A DNA stretch of 64,000 bases from Piliocolobus tephrosceles (lineage: Eukaryota > Chordata > Mammalia > Primates > Cercopithecidae), in the NCBI RefSeq assembly GCF_002776525.5, contig NC_045436.1, positions 156,734,666-156,798,665 on the forward strand, read 5' to 3'. Positions 23,991-34,407 of this stretch are shown here, in pieces (position 1 is the stretch's first letter; every line of letters begins with the position of its first letter). A program made the translations under genes and the position numbers. The notes under the pieces were generated by a model that had not been told where the DNA came from, made no database searches, and worked only from the letters and a program-made list of their open reading frames with translations.

Positions 23991-26900
23991 GGTGAGTTAT
24001 CTGACTAGATTTTTTTTTAAGTGTGATATAGTAACACTTGTGAAGCAACACATAAGCAAATCCCCAATACCTTTCTCTTAACAACCAGACAGGCAAAACT
24101 TTCTAGAAGTTGTAGTAAACCAAGGCACTGTTTTTTTCCTCTTAACGCAGCCTAGAGGCAGGATAATGAAAGGAGGGAGCAGTGAAGACATTTCTGTCCT
24201 GAGGCAGTTTCAGGCTACTGGAGGCTAAAAACCAAACTCTCCAGAAGCCTCAAGGAAAGAATGTTTGCAAAAACAGCCCTTCAGAAACAATTTGGTACTT
24301 ATTTTTACACTCTAAGTGTTGCAAAACATCTTGCCCTTCATGGAATAGAGATTTACCGGTTTTGTGAAGTTCGCTTATATAATTTTTTAGTATTTGGAAG
24401 CATCTGCACTCTTTGCAAACAATTGAAACCATGAAAATGTGATGGTAATTCTTGTATTTGTTCTTAATCAGAAGCATTCATTCATGTCAACACATAATTT
24501 TTGAAATTTTATTCTGTATGAGACCACTTTTTGTACTTTAGTCAACTTCTTTTCGCCCCATTGGAAAGGGAGGGATTTCTGCCCTATGATTATGGGGATG
24601 GCCAAACACATACAACACCTGGCACTAGACAGATGAAATTCACAGCAGTTTAATAGTCATATGTACTCACAGTTTATGGGAGGTGCATGCTGACTGCTAC
24701 AAAGGACCGCCTGGAGGTTGCACTTAGAAGCAATGACCAACTGGGGACAGTGGGAGGCTGACTTCATAGTATCAAGAGGACAGAGGTGACCCATGAAATA
24801 ATATGAGTGACTTATTTGAATCATTCCACATGCTGACAAGGAAATAAAACCTGCTACTCAAGTGCCATTGAAAAGGAGAGATTTTTGGCTAAAAGACCCT
24901 TATCCAGAGCAGAACGGGGAGAGGAATTTGTGGTTAGGGCAATCAAGGTCCAACCAGATGTCAAGACAGCAGATAATATCAAGCCTTACTTTTAAGTCTT
25001 ATACCACAGCTTCAAATTCTTTGTTTATTTTCTCTTAATTTATATTCCATATCAGGTGTGATCAAAAGTTATTTTTAAAAATGTGTAATGTGTGAAGTTT
25101 CACACTGTCTACCTTCAATTAGGTTAAGGCTGCAATTGTGTTTGTCCAAACTGTTAGTAAAATGTGCAGTTTGAGTATTTTTAGTTAGAGCATGTCTTTT
25201 TCAGTTTCCCACATTCACTGTGTTTCTCTAAAAGAAAATGCTTTTTTAAAAAATGTTATTTATATGTGGCTCACCAAATGCATTTGAATTGGGGAACATT
25301 GGTACCATTTATAAACTTGTGACCCATATGACCAAATTCTCATTAAGATGTGTCAGTTAAAACAACATTAAACAAATAAACAGACTGACTTACTTTCCCA
25401 ATGGCTTGAGTTTTCTATATTGCCAAATAACTAGAACACATATTTCCTATGTTGCCAAATAACTAGAACACATTGGTATTTATTTTAAACACATGACACA
25501 GGATACCATAACATGTAGTATAACTCCTTCAGATCCTCTAGCTTTTTAATTCAGCCTAGTTTATGTCCCTTTTCTTCTATTTTCTTTCCCAAACAATTGG
25601 CCACCAGCCTTTTATTCAGAATCTTTCAGCTGCAAGTCCAAAGGAATTAGCTAGCAAGGCCGACCTTCCTAAGAGGTTGGCAGAGAGGAGGAAATAGAAC
25701 AAAGAAATCTTAAATCCTCTTTAGAAGCAGAGAAAATAAAAGACTGAGAGAACTTAAAAGTTAATGAGGAGAGTGGCTTTTCATGTTTAATTATGATTTT
25801 AATTAGTTCTTATTAGGAACTAATTTTTATGCTCTTACAGGTAACTGAGGCTCTTAAAGGCACGTATATACCTGTGAGATTCAGAAGGTAAAAAACAGAA
25901 CAGAGGAAACAAAAAGAGACAAAGCAAAGACAGAAAGAAGAGAATAATAATGTTAACAATAAAGAACAACAATGTAAGAAAGCACAAAATGAGTAAAGTT
26001 TCAATACCTTTTCCCTGCTTTATAACTGAGGAATTAAATGAAAATCTTTCAAATGCAAATGTGACTTTGTTCCCCTCATTTTACGTCCTACATCAAATCC
26101 TGAGGAAATCTAAGGTGTTCTTTTTTCTAAGGGTACATTTGAAAGACACTATTAAGCTCACTTGCAGTATTTTGTGAATTCCAAGGTGCATATTTTTCAC
26201 ATTTAATATCTATGACATCTACAAAGTCTGACAATCACAACCATCTGGGCAGTCGTTGTGAGGTGACAAAGCAGGTGCTTGCTAATCAAAACTTGCAGAA
26301 TAATTTGTATGAGTTAGAAAGAACTTTCTAAAGAAAATGGTAGTGCACTCATTTAAGACATTCTACCCTATAGATGCTTTGATGCCAAAAAGGATGATGT
26401 TACATGGAAAACTTGACATTTATCACTCAGAGAGAACAGGTGACTCAGAAATAACAACCTTTCAATGTGCAAACGATTTAGGAGTACTTCAACCACTTTA
26501 TTTCAATCTTATGTCATTTTACATGGTTTCAAGTTTGATATATGATAAAAAGTATATCTTAAAATGGGTCTAAAAGATTATTAGTTGAAGAATAAGAATT
26601 TTCAATGAGAAAATAAATTGTCATATTTTAATTGTCAGTATTTTATTTTCCTTTCTGAGCATCACATAAAATAAGTCACAATATTAATATTGTCTTCTAT
26701 TTGATAAAAAACAGTTATTTGCGCCTTCATCTTATACCTGACTTCCTATTTGCACATTAAAATTAAGATATTGTCAGACTACGTGAATGATCATAAAACA
26801 ATAGAATATCTACTATATTTTTGAAAATACATTTTTTTATTATTAGAGATCTAGAAACAATTACATTTCTAGAATATTTGTCCTTACTGCGTATCTAAAA

Positions 26901-28349
26901 TTATTTCTATCTGAAAATAGCCACAAGGCTCCCAAATTGCTTTTATCAGTACTCCAGAGGAAACTCAAGTTGTAAATGTTTGCAAATAGGTGTGTGTATG
27001 TTGCACACTTGTTGCCCCCTTTCTTTTCTTTGTGTGTGTGTCTGTGTGTGCACGCACACGTGCCTGCATATGTTTGCCGAGCTGGATGCATCTTATTTCT
27101 TACTAACTTCAAAAAATTTCACTCAAAATGTGTTTTTCTAAAGGTGGCTTAAGGAATGCAGTTGAAAACTAGAGATTATAATGATAGGAATTTATGTCTA
27201 ACACTTCTAACACATTCCCCAAATCAAAATTGCCAAAATAATTTTTTCCATGGTCAGGGAATAAACGCTTAAGTTTTGCTGAGATGAAAGCCATGTGTGA
27301 GAGACACTGAGGAATTTTCCTCTGCATCCTTCACCTTCACAAGTCCGCTCCCATTGCATATGATCTACCAGCTGGTTCTCCTCACTGCTCTTGATAAACA
27401 CCACCCAAACAATGGTTAGTACTCAAGAATGATTTCTCTCTTCCCATTTCTGAAACTAGCTGAACATCAGTAGACATTCTCCTGCTAAAACCCTGTAATA
27501 AAGTGTCATATTCTCTTTGCTTTCGCCAAGTCAGAATGCACCTGCAGAGTCTTTTTATGCCCAATAGTTGCCAACAAAGACTTATGCTAATAGTATTCTA
27601 GTTTATTTTCTCTCAAACTTGCTATTTTAATTATCAAATAAAGCAATATTTGCTATTTAAATTTAAATGAATTTAAAGAGGATAATGAACATAAACCACT
27701 TAATGCAGTGAATGGCACATACTAATCATAATTATGCATATAACTGAATGAGCTGCATTCTATGAGGGTTAAACTGGCAGTAACTATTTGCCCTTTCGCG
27801 TGACTGCTTTATTTCCCTTGTGGATCATCTTATTGCTTCCTTTTCACCTATTCAGCTCCACTCCTATTCTTACAGTCCCTTGTGACAAAGACTCTTCATC
27901 TGAGCAAACTTCAGTCAGAATCCTCTGAAACCTCTTTCAAAATAGGCCTCAGTCTTGGGCTCTATCTTCAATCTGCCTAGTTCAGTTATAACAAGAATCA
28001 TGTTAAGTCCTTTGAACATGAACTACCCCACCCCACTTGTGATATCTAGTCTCTCTGGCCTGCCCTTGAGCAAAAATAAAGTTAATTTGATTTAGCAAGG
28101 GTATCCCTATCCTTAATGTCTTTGGTTAGTAATTTCCCATCCACTGGTCTCTTGCACTCTGCTTCTTGGGTATCAATTCCCACTTGCCTTTGTAGTATCC
28201 AGAGTGAAACATGATCTCTCTCTCTTAATGCAAGAGTGTTGACATCTACAATAGCAATCTCGAATAAAGTCTTCCATATTGCTTTACTAAGTGTCAGAAT
28301 AATATTTTCCTTAGAACTGGAATGTCTCATAACTTTTCTGATTATCTTC
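23991..28349. other. Single-copy DNA, 4.4 kb, no gene seen
   Basis: No exon, RNA gene or well-preserved repeat was recognised. A local 32-bp tandem duplication lies at 25414-25477. A short alternating purine-pyrimidine stretch lies at 27028-27062. The segments 24590-25010 and 27800-28200 have the mixed base composition of decayed LTRs ('gagcaaaaataaagtt' near 28068), but I cannot name a family. Small frames in the region lack any domain signal. Confidence 0.4.
25414..25477. repeat. 32-bp tandem duplication
   Basis: The word ttgccaaataactagaacac occurs at 25420 and again at 25452, an exact 32-base offset. The flanking 'ctata'/'ctatg' also repeats. The two units are nearly identical, so the duplication is fairly recent. 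Confidence 0.9.
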
Positions 28350-29029
28350 TGTCTTAATCTGCTTTGTGCTGCTATAACAGAATACATGAGACTGAGTAAT
28401 TTATAAAGAACAGAAATTTACTGATCACGATTCTGGAGGCCAAGAGGTCCAAGATCAAAGAGTTGCATCCAGTGAGGGCCTTCTTGCTGTGTCACAATGT
28501 GGTAAAAGGCATCATATGGCTAGTGGGAGAGAGAGCAAGAGAGGGCCAAGCTTGCTTTTACAATAGGCCCACTTCTGCAAAAACAGCATTAATCCATGAA
28601 TGAAGAGCCTTTATGACCTAATCACCTCTTTTTTTTTTTTTTTTTTTTTTTTGGAGGTGGAGTCTCGCTCTGTCGCCCGGACTGGAGTGCAGTGGCCGGA
28701 TCTCAGCTCACTGCAAGCTCCGTCTCCCGGGTTTACGCCATTCTCCTGCCTCAGCCTCCCGAGTAGCTGGGACGACAGGCGTCCGCCACCTCGCCTGGCT
28801 AGTTTTTGTATTTTTAGTAGAGACGGGGTTTCACCGTGTTAGCCAGGATGGTCTCGATCTCCTGACCTCGTGATCCGCCCGTCTCGGCCTCCCAAAGTGC
28901 TGGGATTACAGGCTTGAGCCACCACACCCGGCCCTAATCACCTCTTAAAGTTACAACCTTTCAGGATTGTTGCGTTGGGAATTAAGTTTCTAACACACAA
29001 GCTTTGAAGAATACATTAAAACCATAGCA
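28350..29029 (-). mobile_element. MaLR-type LTR, antisense, split by an AluY
   Basis: The + strand starts 'tgtcttaatctgctttgtgc', contains 'gagactgagtaatttataaa' and 'ctggaggccaagaggtccaa', is broken at 28631-28933 by an Alu, resumes at 'cctcttaaagttacaacctt' and ends 'aaaaccatagca'. It is the reverse complement of the LTR type seen at 29498-29856. Subfamily not certain. Confidence 0.75.
28631..28933 (-). mobile_element. AluY (Old World monkey type), antisense
   Basis: Poly-T, then a low-divergence antisense AluY with 'gtggccggatctcagctcac', 'ccacctcgcctggctag' and 'caggcttgagccacc'. A perfect 13-bp TSD, ctaatcacctctt, flanks it (28618-28630 and 28934-28946). It inserted into the MaLR LTR. 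Confidence 0.96.
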
Positions 29030-29497
29030 CTGCCAGATAATAAGCAAATCTTCCTCTTTTCCAAGAATAAATTTCAATCCAGCAAAATATATAAACTTCA
29101 TGATCTCATCCTTATGCTATCCTTCCGGTAAGCATGAGTCAACTTCAGCCTGAGAAAACTATAGTTAAGAATAAAGCAGAGTTGGCTCTCTTTTTTCTCT
29201 ATATCTCAATTCATCTGTTCTTCCTCTCACTTAGCTGATGTTTAAAACAATTCCTGAGCAGAGGTTGAGCAGAGGAAGAAAAAAGTAGAAACAAACATTC
29301 TTTCTGGACTGCTATAGTTATAATCTGGGTGCTGCTGGTAGCAAATGTGGAAATCTTATTTCAAGAGGAGTTTATATGGTTTCACACACATAACACATCA
29401 CACATACACATGCTCATGCTGCTGGGGATCTTTTGACACTGGAGTTACCACCTCAGCTGTCATCTTACAAACTGTCTTCTCTACATCAAGTTCTCAA
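29030..29497. other. Single-copy DNA between inverted LTRs
   Basis: About 470 bases with no repeat or exon recognised. Confidence 0.45.
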
Positions 29498-29856
29498 GGA
29501 ATCAGACTGAAAGTTTGTGTCCCTTTAAAATTAGTATGTTGAAATCCTAACTCCCATTGTGAAAATAATAGGAGATGAGGCCTTGTGAGGTAATTAAGTC
29601 ATGAGAATGGAGCCCTTCTGAATAGTATTAGTGCCCTTACAAAAGTGGCCACAAGAGCTCTCTCATCTTCTTTCCACAATGTGAGTATTCAATAGGAAGT
29701 CAACAGCCTGCAATAGAAGAGGACCTTCGACAGAATCTGGCAATGCTGACACCATGATCTCAGACTCCCAGCATGCAGCATTATGAGAAATACATTTCTG
29801 TTGTTTATAAACCACACAGCCTATCGTACTTATAGCAGCCAGAACAAACTAAGATG
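29498..29856 (+). mobile_element. MaLR-type LTR, sense
   Basis: The series 'agtatgttgaaatcctaact', 'ggccttgtgaggtaattaag', 'attagtgcccttacaaaagt', 'gcattatgagaaatacattt' and 'agccagaacaaactaagat' is a decayed MaLR-type LTR in sense orientation. It belongs to the same broad family as the antisense copy at 28350-29029. Confidence 0.72.
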
Positions 29857-30149
29857 TTCACCTCAAGTCACTTTCTCTTGAGGTCACAAAGCATCATGAA
29901 TCTGTCTATAGACAGAGCTTCTCTCCCTCAAGAGTAAAGCACAGTAAATTTTGGTATATGATTATCCTGGCAGAACCTGTAAATACAGGTTTTTTTAATT
30001 TAATTCTCTTTTTGTTCTGCAGACCTTTGCTTTGTTAGACTGAACTAGTCAGATTACCTGGTTGAGCCTTTCTCCTAGTATAAACCAAATACCATTCCCT
30101 GTTTCCTCACACTCTACAAAGGTGTCACAATGCACTTCAATAACTCTCT

Positions 30150-30156
30150 CTCTCTC

Positions 30157-30192
<36 letters not shown>

Positions 30193-30365
30193 GAGACAGA
30201 GTCTCGCTCTGTCACCCAGGTTGGAGTGCAGTGGCATGATCTCAGCTCACTGCAAGCTCCGTCTCCCGGATTCACGCCATTCTCCTCCCTCAGCCTCCTG
30301 AGTAGCTAGGGCTACTCGGCCTCCCAAAGTGCTAGGATTACCGGCATGAGCCACCGCACCTGGCC
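30150..30365 (-). mobile_element. Internally deleted Alu, antisense
   Basis: A CTTTT-rich/poly-T tail, the right monomer and part of the left are present. About 95 bases are missing between 'gtagctagggctac' and 'tcggcctcccaaag', the stretch that normally holds the middle of the left monomer. A perfect 19-bp TSD (tgcacttcaataactctct) flanks it at 30131-30149 and 30366-30384. Confidence 0.94.
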
Positions 30366-30384
30366 TGCACTTCAATAACTCTCT

Positions 30385-30619
30385 ACAGAAATTCTCACTA
30401 TCAGTTTGTTCAATTTTCTGATTAATTCTTTGATGTTTCTTAGGTGGCCTAGAATCAGGTAAAGGTTATTACTAGCAGAAGTAATTTTACAGTCTTTAGG
30501 TGATATTTTATAGATATTTGAGCCCCTGGTTTTAGGATGTGGAAATACTTGGCATCTATGGAATTATTTTGACTCCACAGAAACAATGAAGCCACAAAAT
30601 ACACTGTTATACATCTGTC

Positions 30620-30668
<49 letters not shown>

Positions 30669-31076
30669 CAGATAGATATACATTGCACACATCTGTGCAA
30701 GTATCCCCTTGAACTTTTTGACCCTCATTGGGCTTCAAGATATTTCAGTTTCTTCTGATCCATTATGAGATCATTTTACAGATTTTCCTCAACAAGGAAT
30801 TAGGACTTTCATAATCACACCAAAGAATGAGACAGTGTGCTGACTGACAATGACAAATGGCCAACAGGAAATCTTTAGGCTCCAGGAGGAAATCCCAAAA
30901 ACCACTCTGGCAAGAGCCTAATAATGAATTTAAATAATTAACATAGTGAAATAGATTACTACTGGAAAACCAAAACCTACTTCACAACTGGCCAGTGAGA
31001 ATTATTCACACAAGGTCATTGCAAAGCCCATAGTTGATAATGCATAAATGTTGAGTAAATATTACGTATCTCTGGT
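30385..31076. other. Single-copy DNA plus GATA microsatellite
   Basis: Apart from the tetranucleotide repeat at 30620-30680 nothing is recognised. Confidence 0.45.
30620..30680. repeat. (GATA)n tetranucleotide STR
   Basis: About twelve GATA units with one GACA interruption near the 3' end, read directly. The minus-strand frame with a Leu-Ser-Ile-Tyr repeat is only its translation. Confidence 0.95.
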
Positions 31077-31362
31077 CAGGCACTTTGGGAGGCTGAGGCA
31101 GGAGGATCCCTCAAGCCTAGAAGTTCAACAGCCTGGGCTACATAGTGATACCTTGTCTCTACAAAAACAAAGCAAAACAAAAGGAAACAAAACACCCAAA
31201 AATTAGATGAGCATGGTGACATGTGCCTGTGATCTCTCAACTGCACAGGAGGCTTAGGCAGAAGGATTACTTGAGCCCACGAGTCTGAGACTGCAGTGAG
31301 CCATGATCATGAAATTTTACTCCAGGCTGGGTGACAGAGGGAGACTCTGTCTCCAAAATACA
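31077..31362 (+). mobile_element. Old Alu (J-like), sense, 5' end lost
   Basis: Recognisable from 'ggcactttgggaggctgagg' to 'gacagagggagactctgtct'. The first ~30 consensus bases are missing, and the middle A-rich linker is expanded and mutated (AAACAAAGCAAAAC type). High divergence suggests AluJ. Confidence 0.88.
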
Positions 31363-31364
31363 CA

Positions 31365-31375
31365 TCTATATATAC

Positions 31376-31414
<39 letters not shown>
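31365..31414. repeat. (TA)n-(TG)n microsatellite at the Alu tail
   Basis: A short TATA/CATA run followed by (TG)17 at 31381-31414, directly after the old Alu. It probably grew from the decayed A-tail. Confidence 0.92.
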
Positions 31415-31417
<3 letters not shown>

Positions 31418-31574
31418 TTCTTGAAGACTTTTATCAATAGAGTATTATCTTTTCTATGAACTTTCTATAGCACTCCATACTGAGAATGTTAAAGGTAAAT
31501 AAAATTTGGTCCTTGCCCCTAGAAATTATAGTAAAACTGAAGTAAAGAATTAATATAACATAATGGTTAAGACA

Positions 31575-31795
31575 TTCTTTTATCATGTGCCTGTTTTTAT
31601 TAATTGGCATTGGTTTTAGCATTTGTAGTTGTTTTCAGTTTGGTGGGTCATGTAACCACTTTATGCCTTAGTTTCTTCTATTGTAAGATGCAGATAACAA
31701 GAGTAACTGTCTCGTGGTGTTTATTTCATGGGTTAAATAAAAATCAATCCACAGAATTAATTCATTGAATGTAAATGTATGTCAATTACCTATTT
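31575..31795 (+). mobile_element. MIR SINE remnant, sense
   Basis: 'gtcatgtaaccactttatgc', 'cttagtttcttctattgtaa' and 'ggttaaataaaaatcaatcc' follow the MIR core and 3' order (loss of cytosines, TAA run). Low identity; boundaries approximate. Confidence 0.6.
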
Positions 31796-33359
31796 TTATA
31801 TTATAATTTTTCAAAAAGTGCATATGATCGCTCTTTTATTGATAGTATTGTCCTACTATTCCCCATTGGCTTTATGTGGTGATTACTAGAACCGAACTGG
31901 CTTCTGGGCTGGGGAAAGTCATGCCATGAAAAATAAAATAAAGGGAATTCCAGAAAAAAAAAAAATACACATAAAAGCTAATTCTCATTTTTTTGATTTG
32001 GTGTCTATCCAAAGAGTGAAGAAAGGAAAATTTTGTGCTCACACACTTACTTATACCTATTTATTAAATTACTTTTAAGAGTAATAACCAATACTAACTT
32101 ACAGCTTTTCCATTTTATATATTAATAGTATTTCTCTTGAAATGCTAATCCCTGTGGATATCTTGTTAAAAGCTGGGAATAGAATTATATACACAGTGCC
32201 AATTTATTTCTTATTCTATTTCATAGCGTCTCATGTGAAAATGAAATCATGCTCAAATCAAAGAACTAATTTGATTGCATCCAGACCGAATAGAACAGCC
32301 CAGACACATTTTGCTTTAATTTTAACTTCCAAAAAGTGAAAGAGAAGGAAGAATTTCACTGAAACGATTATCCCAAAGCCTCTTTCACATTCGTTCATAA
32401 ATCAAAGAATATCAGGTAGGTACAGTTTTGCTAATGTGGGGTAATCTGATGAATTTTTGAATCCTTATTAAATGGGACACATCCTTCCAAAAAGTATGTT
32501 TGTTAAGACATTGTGTCTTGCTTTTGAGAGCTTGTTTCTCAAAATTATTTTACAAATGAAAGATATTATTTACTTCGTAAGGATCTTAAAAGTTGCATTT
32601 TGTTATTTTATCAACATTCATCTTTTATCTGTATTACCATTGCACTGAATTCAAATTCATAAAGTATATTTGTAAAATAAAATATGCTGGATTGGATAAC
32701 AAGAAGATCAGTCCATGCATATTTCCTTTTCCTTTCCAATTAATCATTTTAATGCTTCTTAGCATTTATCAAAAGTTAATATGAGTCATTTTAATGGTTT
32801 CACATTTTATGCACATTGACCAATACTCAGCTGACATAGGTGATTAGTTTACCTGAGAAATATGAATAACAATATGCTGTGAAACTAGAAAAGGTGAACA
32901 AAAAGTGTATCTCTTATAAATAAATGACTAAGTTATGTATTATTTATGTTACACAAATTTTAACAATGTATAATACATGAGGAGAAATTTACTATATTTG
33001 GAGCAAAAATAACTGAACAGTCTCTCAGGACCTTTATTAATATTTCAACATCAGTATTATTCTGCTGTATAATTAATTTTTGAAGAATATTTTGCATATG
33101 TTTTCTGAAATCTAATGACTGAAACTCAAAAATGTTAGAGTATGCATAAGCTTGATATCACTTGTTTTGGGACAAGCTTCAAATCTGAGGCCATGCTGTA
33201 AGCTATTGCCAACCTGGCAGGCATTTTTACAGCTTTGAGAATCATCACTTTTCAGAGAATCTCTCCACAGGTTTATATCCTTCACCTCATGCTCACAACC
33301 AAATTCATGAATACTAAGAAAGATCATAGCCTATTACTATTCCCTGTATTCCAAACTTC
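31796..33359. other. Single-copy AT-rich DNA, nothing recognised
   Basis: Short frames (32142-32339, 33112-33327 and others) have no domain signal. No repeat family was identified. Confidence 0.45.
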
Positions 33360-33445
33360 ATGCTTTTTTAATTTTCCTTCTTTCTTTCCTTCTTTCCTTC
33401 TTTTCTCTCTTTTTTCTTTCTTTTTTCTTTCTGCCTTTCATGATT
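33360..33445. repeat. Pyrimidine-rich TTTC/TTCC tract
   Basis: Irregular CTTT/CCTT units on the + strand. Low complexity, read directly. Confidence 0.85.
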
Positions 33446-33756
33446 CTTTTATTCTTTCTGTATTTCTGTCTTTTGATTAATTATTTGACAGCAAAAAGTG
33501 AAACAGATTTCAAATGACGTAGTTTTGACTAACAATCTAGAGCACTGAATTTATAAATAATCCATAGATACTTTTCTCCCCTTAAACCTGGATTTTGATA
33601 TCCCTTTTGAACTATCAAAAAGCAGGTTCCCAATGTTTGCAAAGTTAAGGTAAAATGCTTTTCTGTAAAAAGGAGCTTAATAAATATGTGTGAAAAAATA
33701 TCTAAGAAAAAAAATTACTTAACTTCTACTCAATGAGAGAGAGACATTGTGTTAGG

Positions 33757-34169
33757 TTTTTTTTTTTTTTTTGAGTATGTTAATTGTTTTTATTATCATT
33801 ATACTTTAAGTTCTAGGGTACATGTGCACAACGTGTAGGTTTGTTACATATGTATCCATGTGCCATGATGGTGTGCTGCACCCATTAACTGGTCATTTAC
33901 ATTAGGTATATCTCCTAATACTATCCCTACTCCCTACCCCCTCCTCACAATAGGCCCTGGTGTGTGATGTTCCTCTTCCTGTGTCCAAGTGATCTCATTG
34001 TTCAATTTCCACCTGTGAGTGAGAACATGCAGGGTATGGTTCTGTGTTCTTGCCATAGTTTGCTGAGAATGATGGTTTCCAGCTGCATCCATGTCCCTAC
34101 AAAGGACACGAACTCATCCTTTTTTATGGCTGCATAGTATTCCAAGGTGTATATGTGCCACATTTTCTT
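33757..34169 (-). mobile_element. Older primate L1, 3' part (left of nested L1)
   Basis: Poly-T at 33757-33772, then the reverse complement of an L1PA-type 3'UTR and the last part of ORF2, up to the insertion site of the younger L1. It continues at 40363-40851. It parallels the 3' end of the younger copy base for base in long stretches, but with independent changes. Confidence 0.93.
34154..34169. repeat. TSD (left) of the nested L1
   Basis: tgtgccacattttctt, next to the poly-T of the younger L1. It matches 40363-40378 with one change (T/C). The sequence is ORF2 of the older L1. Confidence 0.9.
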
Positions 34170-34407
34170 TTCTTTTTTTTTTTTTTATTATACTTTAAGT
34201 TCTAGGGTACATGTGCATAATGTGCAGGTTTGTTACATATGTATACTTGTGCTATGTTGGTGTGCTGCACCCATCAACTAGTCAACACCCATCAATTTAT
34301 CATTTATATCAGGTATAACTCCCAATGCAATCCCTCCCCCCTCCCCCTCCCCATGATAGGCCCCGGTGTGTGATGTTCCCCTTCCCGAGTCCAAGTGATC
34401 TCATTGT

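Noticed and set aside
28082..28387. 101-codon open frame on the minus strand
   Set aside because: It overlaps the edge of an antisense MaLR LTR and has no domain signal.
30620..30680. CRISPR-like regular repeat
   Set aside because: Simple GATA tetranucleotide without spacers, in a primate genome.
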